Below, one piece after another: positions 43,750-52,599 of a DNA stretch of 64,000 nucleotides. Source of the stretch: Euzebyella saccharophila (GTDB lineage Bacteria > Bacteroidota > Bacteroidia > Flavobacteriales > Flavobacteriaceae); the NCBI RefSeq assembly GCF_014855495.1, contig NZ_JACYFJ010000001.1, positions 1,364,001 to 1,428,000 of the forward strand. Direction: 5' to 3'. Every line of letters begins with the position of its first letter. Within the stretch, counting starts at the first letter, position 1. The notes beneath the pieces were generated by a model. It saw only the letters and a list, made by a program, of their open reading frames with translations. It was not told the DNA's origin and did not search any database. Made by a program: the position numbers and the translations under genes.

Positions 43750-44745
43750 TTAGGCTTTGACTACCATTTTACCTTTATTCTTGCCTTTAAAAATATCGAG
43801 AAAAGCCTGAGGGGTGTTCTTAAAACCCTCTACGATGGTCTCTTCATGGGTGATTTTTCCTTCTTGTAGCCATTGGGCCAGTTGCTGAATGGCATTTCCA
43901 AAATCCTTGGCATGGTCACGAACCAAAAAGCCCTGCATCAGAACTGTCTTCTTGACTAAAATTCCTTCGTGTCTTGGGCCCTGTGGAACTTCCTTTTCGT
44001 TATAAAGGGAAATAGCACCGCAATTAATGACCCTACCGTTCTTATTAACATTGTTCAAGGCAGCATCTAAAATATCGCCGCCCACATTATCGTAATATAC
44101 GTTTACGCCGTTAGGGCAAGCCTTGGCAATGGCTTTCGTCATATCATCCGTAGTTTTGTAATTGATACCTTCATCAAAACCAAACTTATCTTTCATCAAA
44201 GCCAATTTTTCATCGCTCCCGGCAATGCCTACTACATGGCACCCCCTTATTTTACCGATCTGTCCAACGGTACTGCCCACGGCACCACTTGCCCCGGAGA
44301 CTAAGAGTGTTTCTCCTTCCTTTAAATCGGCAATTTTTTCTAGACTTATGTAGGCGGTTAATCCGGTAAGCCCTAAAATTCCTAGATAAGCCGAAAGTGG
44401 CGCTTTTTCTGGGTCCACCTTATTTAGTCCCGTGCCTGAGGAAACTTGAAATTCCTTCCATTTCAACATCCCAAATACAAAATCCCCTTTTTCGAAATTG
44501 GAGTTTTTGCTTTCCACAACCTCGGCTACAATGGTAGATTCCATAGGTTCGTTCAGTTGAAAAGGGTCTATGTAAGATTCCACATCTCGCATACGTCCTC
44601 TTAGATAGGGGTCAACAGAAATGTATTTTGATTCCAGTAGTATTTCGCCATCGTTGGGACTAGGCTTATCCTCGGTAACAAATTCAAAATCACTTAGCTG
44701 AGGTTCGCCCGCAGGTCTGTTGGCGAGTTTTATAACGTTGTTCAT
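43750..44745 (-). CDS. NADP-dependent MDR-family oxidoreductase (CurA/leukotriene B4 reductase type)
   Basis: 331 residues, medium-chain dehydrogenase/reductase without zinc ligands. The N-terminus NRPAGEPQLSDFEF and the segment SVDPYLRGRMRD are hallmarks of the 2-alkenal/curcumin reductase subgroup. The NADP Rossmann motif appears as VSGASGAVGSTVGQIGKIRG, and the catalytic-region segment CPNGVNVYYDNVGGDILD is intact. It reduces activated double bonds with NADPH, typically in detoxification. It is followed by the TVP38 gene on the same strand. Confidence 0.93.
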   Translation of the reverse strand: MNNVIKLANRPAGEPQLSDFEFVTEDKPSPNDGEILLESKYISVDPYLRGRMRDVESYIDPFQLNEPMESTIVAEVVESKNSNFEKGDFVFGMLKWKEFQVSSGTGLNKVDPEKAPLSAYLGILGLTGLTAYISLEKIADLKEGETLLVSGASGAVGSTVGQIGKIRGCHVVGIAGSDEKLALMKDKFGFDEGINYKTTDDMTKAIAKACPNGVNVYYDNVGGDILDAALNNVNKNGRVINCGAISLYNEKEVPQGPRHEGILVKKTVLMQGFLVRDHAKDFGNAIQQLAQWLQEGKITHEETIVEGFKNTPQAFLDIFKGKNKGKMVVKA

Positions 44746-44846
44746 TTCTCTGATTTTTGTTAATAACTACAAAATTAAGGTCTTGTTGATAAGTAGTTTG
44801 ACCTAAAAGCAGTTGTTTTTTGTGCGAATGCCGCTATTCTATTTAT

Positions 44847-45641
44847 CTATTTAATAGTCAAGGCAACGTAATATCCTTCGTTGCTACGAACATTAAATAC
44901 GGTGTTGTCTTCAAAAATGAGATACTGCCCTTTGATACCTTTAAGTTTGGAGGTGAAGGATGGGGTTTTGTCAAGATTGAGGCTTTTTACTTTGCTAGGG
45001 TAGGCCAGTACGGGAAATTCGAGGTTGGTTTCAGAATTCGATTCAATAAAATACGCTGCGGCCTCTTCAGGTATGTACTTTTTTAGATTGTTTCGCCAAG
45101 TGACCAAATCCTCATCATCCGCATTGTTCGTAAGCATCTTTCGCCAGTTGGTCTTATCACCAATATGATCTTTTAGGGCAACTTCAGTAATGCCCGCTAA
45201 ATATCGATTGGGTACTTCTACAATTTCAATGGCCTCGTGTGCCCCTTGATCGATCCATCTGGTGGGGATCTGACTTTTTCTGGTGACACCCACTTTTATG
45301 TTACTCGAATTGGCCAAGTATACAATGTGCGGCTGTAATTGTACTTTCTTCTCGTAGGCTAGGTCGCGGTCTTCCTTATCCAGATGTGCGGTACTCAATT
45401 CTGGTCTCATGATCCAATCCCCGGTGGCAGGTATTTCAAAAAAACAGGATTTACAGAAACCTTGTCTAAAAATGGGTTTGTCCAAACCGCAATTGAGGCA
45501 TTGATGCTTTAAAAAATCTATTTGTAATTGTTTGTCAAGTACTTGGTTGACGTTAAGGAAATCGTTCTCAAAAAGCATGTAATATTGAATGGGGCTCCCA
45601 ATTTCCGTTTGCATTTTTCGTAACACTCCCTCGTACTGCAT
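44847..45641 (-). CDS. DUF2797 protein
   Basis: 264 residues from the ATG at 45641; an upstream start (45752) would overlap the divergent GH3 gene and adds an atypical leader. A zinc-ribbon-like cysteine set is visible (CLNCG near 64 and CKSC near 78). The DUF2797 core is LQPHIVYLANSSNIKVGVTRKSQIPTRWIDQGA, which resembles a GIY-YIG-nuclease-like strand pattern. Function unknown. It is divergent from the GH3-family gene; the 67 bp between them should hold both promoters. Confidence 0.87.
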   Translation of the reverse strand: MQYEGVLRKMQTEIGSPIQYYMLFENDFLNVNQVLDKQLQIDFLKHQCLNCGLDKPIFRQGFCKSCFFEIPATGDWIMRPELSTAHLDKEDRDLAYEKKVQLQPHIVYLANSSNIKVGVTRKSQIPTRWIDQGAHEAIEIVEVPNRYLAGITEVALKDHIGDKTNWRKMLTNNADDEDLVTWRNNLKKYIPEEAAAYFIESNSETNLEFPVLAYPSKVKSLNLDKTPSFTSKLKGIKGQYLIFEDNTVFNVRSNEGYYVALTIK

Positions 45642-45656
45642 AAAAGATTTTTCTAT

Positions 45657-45687
45657 TTGAAAATGATAAGTAATAAAGCTATTTTTA
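45657..45687 (+). promoter_or_regulatory. Candidate promoter for the GH3-family gene
   Basis: TTG at 45657-45659 and TATTTTTA at 45680-45687, separated by 20 bp, resemble TTG/TAnnTTTG with one mismatch. They end 21 bp before the ATG at 45709, which would give a very short leader. Pattern match only. Confidence 0.3.
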
Positions 45688-45708
45688 GCGATACAAAGAT
45701 ACCTAAAA

Positions 45709-47223
45709 ATGCCTATTCCGCTTTTCAATTCCATTGCTTCTTGGTTGCTCAAGAAACGTTATCACCAAATAGAGCTTTTCTTAAAATATCCGGCCGAAGT
45801 GCAGGAAGAAGTGCTTTTTCAATTGTTGGAGGTTGCCGAGGATACTGAAATCGGTAAAAAATATGGTTACGCATCAATTGAAAAATATGAGGCATTCCGG
45901 GAACGTGTTCCTATTGTTACTTATGAAGAGATAGAACCTCTCATAGAACGAACCCGTAGAGGAGAGCAAAATCTTTTTTGGCCAACCTCTATTAAGTGGT
46001 TTGCGAAAAGTAGCGGTACAACCAATGCCAAAAGTAAATTTATTCCGGTAAGTACGGAGGCTTTGGAAGACTGTCATTACAAATCCGGGAAAGACCTTTT
46101 GTGTCTGTATTTGAACAATAACGAAAATTCTCAATTGTTCACAGGAAAGAGTTTGAGACTGGGGGGTAGCAAGGAGATTTATCAAGATAACGGTTCCTTT
46201 TTTGGTGATCTGAGTGCCATACTTATTGATAATATGCCCCTGTGGGCAGAATTTAGTAGTACGCCCAGTAATAGAGTTTCCCTTATGAGTGAATGGGAAA
46301 GTAAGTTGAAGGCGATAATTGAAGAGACTACACAAGAAAACGTGACCAGTTTGGCAGGAGTACCTTCTTGGATGTTGGTTTTGCTCAATCAAATAATTGA
46401 AGATACAGGAAAGGACCACTTATTTCAGGTCTGGGAGAATTTAGAGGTTTATTTTCACGGGGGCGTCAGTTTTAATCCTTATAAGGATCAATACAAAAAA
46501 ATCTTGCCCAGAAAGAGCTTTAAGTATTATGAAATATATAATGCATCTGAAGGTTTTTTTGCCATCCAAGATAGAAATGGAGCGGATGATCTTTTGTTAA
46601 TGTTGGATTATGGTATTTTCTATGAATTTATACCAATGGATGTGTATGGTACAGAGCAACAAGAGGCCATTCCTCTTTGGGAAGTAAAAACTAATATAAA
46701 CTACGCCATTATTATTACAACCAATGCCGGTCTTTGGCGGTATAAAATTGGAGATACGGTTCGTTTTACTTCCATCAATCCGTATCGCATTAAAATTACT
46801 GGTCGCACAAAACATCATATCAATGTTTTTGGGGAAGAACTTATAATAGAAAATGCAGAGGAAGCCCTAAAAACTATTTGTATAAAAACAGGGTCTGAAA
46901 TCAAAGATTATACGGCTGGGCCCATTTTTATGGAAGGGAAGGAAAAGGGAGCCCATGAATGGATCATAGAATTTAGAACTCCACCAGAAGACCTTAATTA
47001 TTTTACAGAGTTTTTGGACAATGCCTTAAAATCATTAAACTCTGATTACGAGGCAAAAAGGTATAATAACATAACTTTGAGAAGTCCAAAAGTTCATATG
47101 GCCAGGGAGAATCTTTTTTATGATTGGTTAAAGGCGAACGATAAGTTGGGAGGCCAACATAAAATACCTAGGCTTAGTAATAGCAGGGACTATATCGAGG
47201 AATTGCTGCATATGAACAAATAA
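45709..47223 (+). CDS. GH3 (auxin-responsive promoter) family adenylating enzyme
   Basis: 504 residues. GH3 proteins belong to the acyl-adenylate-forming superfamily and in plants conjugate jasmonate or auxin to amino acids. Here the ATP-binding Ser/Thr-rich loop AKSSGTTNAKSKFIPVS (about 99-115) is intact, as are YNASEGFFAIQD near 278 and the hinge segment FTSINPYRIKITGRTKHHINVFGEEL near 350-375, so an active ligase is plausible. Bacterial members have no settled substrate. An alpha/beta hydrolase-like gene follows 74 bp later on the same strand. Confidence 0.92.
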   Translation: MPIPLFNSIASWLLKKRYHQIELFLKYPAEVQEEVLFQLLEVAEDTEIGKKYGYASIEKYEAFRERVPIVTYEEIEPLIERTRRGEQNLFWPTSIKWFAKSSGTTNAKSKFIPVSTEALEDCHYKSGKDLLCLYLNNNENSQLFTGKSLRLGGSKEIYQDNGSFFGDLSAILIDNMPLWAEFSSTPSNRVSLMSEWESKLKAIIEETTQENVTSLAGVPSWMLVLLNQIIEDTGKDHLFQVWENLEVYFHGGVSFNPYKDQYKKILPRKSFKYYEIYNASEGFFAIQDRNGADDLLLMLDYGIFYEFIPMDVYGTEQQEAIPLWEVKTNINYAIIITTNAGLWRYKIGDTVRFTSINPYRIKITGRTKHHINVFGEELIIENAEEALKTICIKTGSEIKDYTAGPIFMEGKEKGAHEWIIEFRTPPEDLNYFTEFLDNALKSLNSDYEAKRYNNITLRSPKVHMARENLFYDWLKANDKLGGQHKIPRLSNSRDYIEELLHMNK

Positions 47224-47297
47224 AAAAGGAAATTCGTCGTTTAATATTCATATTGAGACTGAAACTTAACCGACCTATCGAATTTTAACTTTTAATT

Positions 47298-47870
47298 ATG
47301 GCTGAAAGACTCGTAATCATTTCTGATATGTGGGGTTCTAAAAAGGGGCTCTGGATTACATCTTATCTGGGTTATTTACAACAATACTTTAATATTACAT
47401 TTTATGATAGTCAGCAACTTGCCAATCTTAAGGTTGCAGTAAATTCAGAAGAAAATATACATAATGCTTTTGTAAATGGAGGTATAGATACTGCCGTTGC
47501 ACACTTACTAAAAAAAGAGAAAGAGCCTGCGCATTATCTTTGCTTTAGTATGGGCGGGGCCATAGCTTGGAAAGCAGGTTTGTTAGGATTGCCAATGAAA
47601 TCCTTTTATGGCGTTTCTGCGACTAGGGTTCGGTCAGAAAAGGCAAAACCTCAGTGCGAAATCAATCTTATGTTTGGAGATAATGACATGTACAGACCCA
47701 AATCATCTTGGTATGATCAAGTTGGCGTTGAGTCGGAATTAGTGCCCGGTTTTGGTCATAACATGTATACTGATGATAAAATTATTCAAAAGGTCAGTTT
47801 AGACCTCCTAAATTTGGTTACCCATAAAGCCAAAACTGGAAAGGACAATAAAAAAGAAAAAGCGGTTTAA
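47298..47870 (+). CDS. Alpha/beta-hydrolase-fold protein
   Basis: 190 residues, small for the fold. The probable nucleophile is in CFSMGGAIAWKAG, an S-x-G-G elbow in which the usual first Gly of GxSxG is replaced by Cys. An acidic residue is in FGDNDMY, and the His is in PGFGHNMYTDD near the C-terminus. Together they make a plausible Ser-Asp-His triad. I do not recognise a specific family. It follows the GH3-family gene, and hydrolysis of an acyl conjugate made by that enzyme is a possible but untested role. The stop codon lies inside the terminator stem. Confidence 0.75.
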   Translation: MAERLVIISDMWGSKKGLWITSYLGYLQQYFNITFYDSQQLANLKVAVNSEENIHNAFVNGGIDTAVAHLLKKEKEPAHYLCFSMGGAIAWKAGLLGLPMKSFYGVSATRVRSEKAKPQCEINLMFGDNDMYRPKSSWYDQVGVESELVPGFGHNMYTDDKIIQKVSLDLLNLVTHKAKTGKDNKKEKAV

Positions 47871-47884
47871 AAACCACTTTTTTT
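47857..47884. terminator. Terminator overlapping the end of the alpha/beta-hydrolase gene
   Basis: AAAAAGCGGTTT (47857-47868) and AAACCACTTTTTTT (47871-47884) pair with one mismatch and are followed by a T-tract on the plus strand. The stop codon TAA (47868-47870) lies in the loop. It separates this gene from the convergent clpX. Confidence 0.65.
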
Positions 47885-47913
47885 GTATCCTGAATTTATT
47901 GTTTTAACGCGCT

Positions 47914-49149
47914 TTAAGAAACCGCTTTAAGCTTCTTAATGGTTTCATAGGATAGTTTATCTTCTGCATAGGCTTTTGTAACCTTGAACTCTGATTCTTC
48001 ATTGCTTGGCATTTCAAACATGGCGTCCGTAAATATAGCTTCACATAAAGAACGAAGTCCCCTAGCTCCTAATTTGTATTCAATAGCCTTTTCTACAATA
48101 TAATCCAATGCCTGGGGCGTAATAGTAAACTCAATATCATCCATGGCAAACAATTTTTCATATTGCTTGATGATGGCATTTTTGGGTTCCGTTAATATAG
48201 CCCTAAGAGTTTTTTGATCTAATGGATTCATATGCGTGAGCACCGGCAGCCTACCAATAATTTCAGGTATAAGACCAAATTCCTTCAAATCTTTAGGAAT
48301 GATGTATTGTAAAATATTATCCTGGTCCATATGGTCATCGGTCTTAGCGGCGCTATATCCTATGGCCTGCATGTTAAGTCTTTTTGAAATGGTACGCTCA
48401 ATACCATCAAAGGCCCCGCCTGCAATAAATAGTATATTTTCCGTATTGACCTCTATGAACTTTTGGTCCGGATGTTTTCTTCCTCCTTTTGGAGGGACAT
48501 TTACCGTGGTGCCTTCCAACAGTTTTAGCAAACCTTGTTGGACCCCTTCTCCAGATACGTCTCTAGTGATGGATGGGTTATCGCTTTTACGGGCAATTTT
48601 GTCTATCTCATCTATAAAAACAATGCCGCGTTCCGCTTTTTCCAAATTGTAGTCTGCCGCCTGAAGTAAGCGAGTCAGTATACTTTCTACATCTTCTCCT
48701 ACGTAACCTGCCTCTGTTAATACAGTGGCATCAACAATGGCCAGAGGTACATTCAACATTTTGGCAATAGTCTTTGCCATAAGTGTTTTTCCTGTACCGG
48801 TTTGACCTACCATGATGATATTGCTCTTTTGTATTTCAATATCATCTTCCTTGGACTTTGGCTGTAAAAGTCTTTTGTAGTGATTGTACACCGCTACTGA
48901 CATTACTTTTTTGGTTCGTTCTTGGCCAATGATAAAAGTGTCCAAGAAATCCTTGATATCCAATGGTTTCTTTAACGTAAGTTCAGAAGATAAATCGTTC
49001 GTTTTTGTTTGTTTGGACTCTTCTGCAACAATGCCATGCGCTTGTTCTATACAGCGATCGCAAATATGTGCATCCAAACCGGCAATCAAAAGATTGGTTT
49101 CCGGTTTTTTGCGTCCACAAAATGAACATTCTAGGTTTTCTTTTGCCAT
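47914..49149 (-). CDS. clpX: ATP-dependent Clp protease ATP-binding subunit ClpX
   Basis: 411 residues. An N-terminal C4 zinc finger (CSFCG near 8-12, CDRC near 31-34) for substrate and adaptor binding is followed by an AAA+ domain with Walker A GQTGTGKT, Walker B VFIDEIDK and RGL/RGLRSL sensor 2. It unfolds tagged proteins and feeds them into ClpP, encoded just upstream. Gene order tig-clpP-clpX on one strand is the classical arrangement. Confidence 0.98.
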   Translation of the reverse strand: MAKENLECSFCGRKKPETNLLIAGLDAHICDRCIEQAHGIVAEESKQTKTNDLSSELTLKKPLDIKDFLDTFIIGQERTKKVMSVAVYNHYKRLLQPKSKEDDIEIQKSNIIMVGQTGTGKTLMAKTIAKMLNVPLAIVDATVLTEAGYVGEDVESILTRLLQAADYNLEKAERGIVFIDEIDKIARKSDNPSITRDVSGEGVQQGLLKLLEGTTVNVPPKGGRKHPDQKFIEVNTENILFIAGGAFDGIERTISKRLNMQAIGYSAAKTDDHMDQDNILQYIIPKDLKEFGLIPEIIGRLPVLTHMNPLDQKTLRAILTEPKNAIIKQYEKLFAMDDIEFTITPQALDYIVEKAIEYKLGARGLRSLCEAIFTDAMFEMPSNEESEFKVTKAYAEDKLSYETIKKLKAVS

Positions 49150-49187
49150 ACGAGTGTGCTTTCTGTGTTGGAAGAAACGAAAAGATT

Positions 49188-49211
49188 TCCATTTTGGTTT
49201 GCCAAAATGGA
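49188..49211. repeat. Perfect inverted repeat between clpP and clpX
   Basis: TCCATTTTGG (49188-49197) and CCAAAATGGA (49202-49211) form a 10-bp perfect palindrome with a 4-nt TTTG loop, 38 bp upstream of the clpX start. There is no U-tract on either strand, so it is not a typical terminator. It could be an RNA processing or stability element, or an operator. Confidence 0.6.
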
Positions 49212-49245
49212 TAAAAAACTATCGTTACTCGTTGTTATGTCGAAA

Positions 49246-49926
49246 TTATTCTTTTTCCCTTACCAAGATTTCATCGATCATGCCATATTTCTTGGCTTCC
49301 GGCGCTTTCATCCAGTAATCTCTGTCACTGTCTTCATTCACCTTTTCCAAAGTTTGGCCAGAATGCTTGGAAATAATCTCGTAAAGTTCTCCCTTAAGTT
49401 TTAATATTTCTCGTGCGGTTATCTCAATATCGCTGGCTTGTCCTTGCGCACCGCCCATTGGTTGGTGGATCATAACCCTGGAGTGGGGCAATCCACTTCT
49501 TTTGCCTTTTTCTCCGGCACATAGAAGAACGGCTCCCATAGAAGCGGCCATACCCGTACAAATGGTAGCAACGTCCGGTGATATAAATTGCATGGTGTCA
49601 TAAATACCTAGACCGGCATATACACTTCCGCCTGGGGAATTGATATAGATTTGAATGTCCTTTGCAGAATCTGTACTTGCCAAGAAAAGCAATTGAGCCT
49701 GTACAATGTTGGCAACCTGATCATTTATTCCGGTACCCAAAAAGATGATGCGGTCCATCATAAGACGTGAAAATACGTCCATGGCTACAGCGTTCATTTG
49801 TCTTTCTTCTATAATATTGGGTGTTAAGGAAACCGGGTACATGCTACTTAATATAGAGTCATAATAAGTGCTGCTTATCCCTTGATCCTTTATAGCATAT
49901 TTCTTGAATTCTTTTGCGTAATCCAT
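49246..49926 (-). CDS. clpP: ATP-dependent Clp protease proteolytic subunit ClpP
   Basis: 226 residues. The serine protease triad is visible: Ser in GMAASMGAVLL, His in SRVMIHQP, and Asp in the conserved NEDSDRDYWM region. SPGGSVYAGLGIYD is the other family motif. It forms the tetradecameric proteolytic chamber capped by ClpX. Transcribed after tig, but with a strong terminator in between, so it may have its own promoter. Confidence 0.98.
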   Translation of the reverse strand: MDYAKEFKKYAIKDQGISSTYYDSILSSMYPVSLTPNIIEERQMNAVAMDVFSRLMMDRIIFLGTGINDQVANIVQAQLLFLASTDSAKDIQIYINSPGGSVYAGLGIYDTMQFISPDVATICTGMAASMGAVLLCAGEKGKRSGLPHSRVMIHQPMGGAQGQASDIEITAREILKLKGELYEIISKHSGQTLEKVNEDSDRDYWMKAPEAKKYGMIDEILVREKE

Positions 49927-49973
49927 GTCTTTCTATTCGGTGTTAGTTTACCTAAAGGTAAAAGATAAAAAAA

Positions 49974-49999
49974 AGTGCCGAAAAGTAATTTTCGGCACT
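49974..49999 (-). terminator. Strong intrinsic terminator between tig and clpP
   Basis: AGTGCCGAAAA (49974-49984) and TTTTCGGCACT (49989-49999) form an 11-bp perfect stem with a 4-nt loop. On the minus strand it is followed by seven T residues. It lies about 30 bp after the tig stop, so clpPX should not depend on tig transcription, unlike the tig read-through in some genomes. Confidence 0.85.
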
Positions 50000-50027
50000 G
50001 TAAAGATACTTATTATTTTTTGGAAAA

Positions 50028-51350
50028 TTAACCGTAGACTTCTTTCACAAAGTCATCATAGGTAATCTCTTTTTCCTTTAGATTTACTTTCTCTTTATAA
50101 AGATCCAGAAGTTTTTGGCTCATCAATTGCTCAGAGAGTCGCTTCACCTCATCCTGGTTGCTTAAAACCCTGTTAGCAATATTTTCCAACTCCTCTTCTT
50201 GTGGATTCAATTGACCAAATTGAGCCATCTGTGATTTGATGAAACCTTTGGCGAACTCTTTTAGCTCTTCAAGTTGAATCTGTAAATCGTTCTCCTTAAT
50301 TATCTTGCCTTCAATTAATTGATACCGAAGCCCCTTTTCAGACTTTTCGTATTCTTCATTGGCCTGCTCTTCGGAGAGTTGTTCTTCACCGGTCATTTGA
50401 ATCCATTTGGTCAAGAAACCTGCTGGTAATTCAAATTTGGTGTTTTCAATGAAATGTTCGGTAATGTCGTTTAAAAGCTTTTGGTCAGACTGTTGCTCAA
50501 ATTGTTTTTCGCTGTCTTCCTTGATTTTTTCCTTTAACTCTTTTTCCGTTGTTACTTCATCTTTACCAAATAACTTGTCAAAAAGTTCTTGGTCTAGCGC
50601 CGCCAATTCACGCTCATTAATTTCCTCAACGGTGAATTCTGCTTCAATATCAAGTCCTTCGGCTTTATCTTGAGATACGCCAAAAGCACTGGAAGTAAGA
50701 TAATCTTCCTTAAAAAGACCTTTTGACTTTAATTTAACCGTATCTCCAACTTTACTGCCTATTAAAGCATCCAAAGCTTTTTTGCTCTTTATTTTGTCAA
50801 GTTCTAGGGTAGTTTTCTTGTCTATTTCCTCTTCCTCGTTCTTAAAGGTTCCGGTTACTTCAAAATCTTTGGCTACTTCTTCTTTGCTAACAAGTTTGCC
50901 GTATTGTTTTTGAATACGCTCTACTTGCTCGTCTACCATTTTTTTGTCCGCAACAATTTTATACTGCGTAATTGGGTTTTTGGTTTCAAGCTCTACTTGA
51001 AAATCAGGAGCCAGGCCAATTTCGAACTCAAAATCAAACTCATCCTTGTCCCAGTCAAAATTATCCTGTTGTTTCGGAAGTGGATTTCCAAGAACATCTA
51101 ATTTTTCTTCCGTTAGGTATTTGTTCAAGTTATCTTGAAGTAATTTGTTTACCTCGTCTACCAAAACGGCCTTCCCGTATTGCTTTTTGATTAGGCCCAT
51201 AGGAACATGGCCCTTTCTAAACCCAGGGATGTTTGCGGACTTTCTATAGTCCTTTAAAATACCATCTACTCTATCTTGATAATCCTCCTTGGTGATGGCG
51301 ACTTTAACAACGGCATTTAGCTCGTCTATCTGTTCTTTACTGATGTTCAT
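50028..51350 (-). CDS. tig: Trigger factor (ribosome-associated chaperone)
   Basis: 440 residues. The N-terminal ribosome-binding domain carries the family signature GFRKGHVPMGLIKKQYG (about 40-56). The middle PPIase-like domain appears shortened and divergent in the usual Bacteroidota manner, and the C-terminal helical chaperone domain is rich in Glu/Lys. It shields nascent chains at the ribosome exit. First gene of the tig-clpP-clpX region. Confidence 0.96.
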   Translation of the reverse strand: MNISKEQIDELNAVVKVAITKEDYQDRVDGILKDYRKSANIPGFRKGHVPMGLIKKQYGKAVLVDEVNKLLQDNLNKYLTEEKLDVLGNPLPKQQDNFDWDKDEFDFEFEIGLAPDFQVELETKNPITQYKIVADKKMVDEQVERIQKQYGKLVSKEEVAKDFEVTGTFKNEEEEIDKKTTLELDKIKSKKALDALIGSKVGDTVKLKSKGLFKEDYLTSSAFGVSQDKAEGLDIEAEFTVEEINERELAALDQELFDKLFGKDEVTTEKELKEKIKEDSEKQFEQQSDQKLLNDITEHFIENTKFELPAGFLTKWIQMTGEEQLSEEQANEEYEKSEKGLRYQLIEGKIIKENDLQIQLEELKEFAKGFIKSQMAQFGQLNPQEEELENIANRVLSNQDEVKRLSEQLMSQKLLDLYKEKVNLKEKEITYDDFVKEVYG

Positions 51351-51456
51351 CTAGATCTTCTTTATTAGTTCCCTAAAAACGGGATGCAAAAATACTATAA
51401 TTAATGTACCCCACCAAAGATTTTAAGTGGTTGGATCTCAAACCTTATCTATCGGG

Positions 51457-51798
51457 TCAGTCTTCTTTTAATAAGGAGAATAGTATAGATTGTAGGAAGG
51501 AGAGCAATAAACTAAAAAGCACTGCCCACCAAATACCGTCCACGCTAAACCCATCAATAAGATTATCTGCCAAAAGAATGATTATGGCATTTATAATCAA
51601 AAGGAACAAGCCAAGGGTCAATATGGTAACCGGTAAGGTGAAAATTACTAAAATAGGCTTTACGATGAGGTTTAAGAGACTAAGGACAATAGCTACGATG
51701 ACCGCGGTAAGGTAACTGTCTACAAATACGTTGGGCAAAATTTTGGATAGGATTACCACCGCTAGGGCACTTAATAATATTCGTAAAATAAGTTTCAT
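51457..51798 (-). CDS. Four-helix membrane protein, phage holin family 4-like (PF04020 type)
   Basis: 113 residues forming four closely spaced transmembrane helices, with FVDSYLTAVIVAIVLSLLNLIVKPILVIFTLPVTILTLGLFLLIINAIII spread over helices two and three. The family was named after a mycobacteriophage holin but is common in bacterial chromosomes, and nothing phage-related surrounds it. Function unknown. It follows the alpha/beta hydrolase and pdxJ genes on the same strand (27 bp gap). Confidence 0.85.
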   Translation of the reverse strand: MKLILRILLSALAVVILSKILPNVFVDSYLTAVIVAIVLSLLNLIVKPILVIFTLPVTILTLGLFLLIINAIIILLADNLIDGFSVDGIWWAVLFSLLLSFLQSILFSLLKED

Positions 51799-51825
51799 AA
51801 TTTAATAGTTTAGTGAAGGATGTTT

Positions 51826-52599
51826 CTAGGATTTTAGAAATGACATGGATTTATTGAAAAATTGCTTGGGATTCTGGGCATGCAACCAGTGGCCCGCTTT
51901 ATCAATTACTTCAATGGAAGCGTTTGGAAAATGTCTTTTTATGTTTTCGGTATCAGCTTTTTGGATATATTCAGATTGATCTCCCCGCAAGAACAGCGTA
52001 GGTCCAATAAAACTCTCATTAGATCCAATGTTTTCTCCAACTTCGGCCATTTTCTGACTCAGGACTTCCAAGTTGAACCTAAAGCCCAACTTTCCCTTTT
52101 CTCTCCAATAAAGGCTTTTTAGTAAAAACTGTCGTGTACCAAAATCTCTAATATACTTGCCAAGGGCATCATCTGCATCGCCGCGGGAATTAAGGGATGG
52201 TAAGTCTAGTTTTAACAAGGAATCTATAATTGGTTGGTGATGGGGAGGGTAGAATTTTGGTGCAATATCCGCTACAATTAATTTGGCCACCCTTTCCGGA
52301 TAGGTACAAGCAAATTGCATGGCTGTTTTGCCCCCCATGGAATGACCTAAAATAATGGCTTCATGCAATTGGTGTTCGTCCATATAGTATTTTAAGTCCT
52401 CGGTCAATAGGTCATAATTAAAATCTGTGCTCCAAAAGCTTTTCCCGTGGTTCCGCTGGTCTATAAGGTGAACTTCATACCCTTCTTCGGCATATTGGGA
52501 ACCTAAAGTTTTCCAGTTGTCCAGCATACCTAGAAAACCATGTAAAATTAAAAAAGGGGTTCCTTTCCCTTCTATTTTGGAATTTAATAGGGTGCTCAT
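51826..52599 (-). CDS. Alpha/beta-fold hydrolase (YbfF-like)
   Basis: 257 residues. The canonical triad is visible: nucleophile elbow GHSMGGKTAMQFA near 94-106, oxyanion LHGFLG near 19-24, RNHGKS near 48-53, and terminal DKAGHWLHAQNP with the catalytic His. It resembles E. coli YbfF acyl-esterases. Substrate unknown. Its ATG overlaps the pdxJ stop by 4 bp (translational coupling), which is a recurring pairing in Bacteroidota. Confidence 0.92.
   Translation of the reverse strand: MSTLLNSKIEGKGTPFLILHGFLGMLDNWKTLGSQYAEEGYEVHLIDQRNHGKSFWSTDFNYDLLTEDLKYYMDEHQLHEAIILGHSMGGKTAMQFACTYPERVAKLIVADIAPKFYPPHHQPIIDSLLKLDLPSLNSRGDADDALGKYIRDFGTRQFLLKSLYWREKGKLGFRFNLEVLSQKMAEVGENIGSNESFIGPTLFLRGDQSEYIQKADTENIKRHFPNASIEVIDKAGHWLHAQNPKQFFNKSMSFLKS

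Noticed and set aside
51457-51798. Phage remnant because of the holin-like name
   Set aside because: All neighbours are housekeeping genes and the family is frequent in chromosomes.
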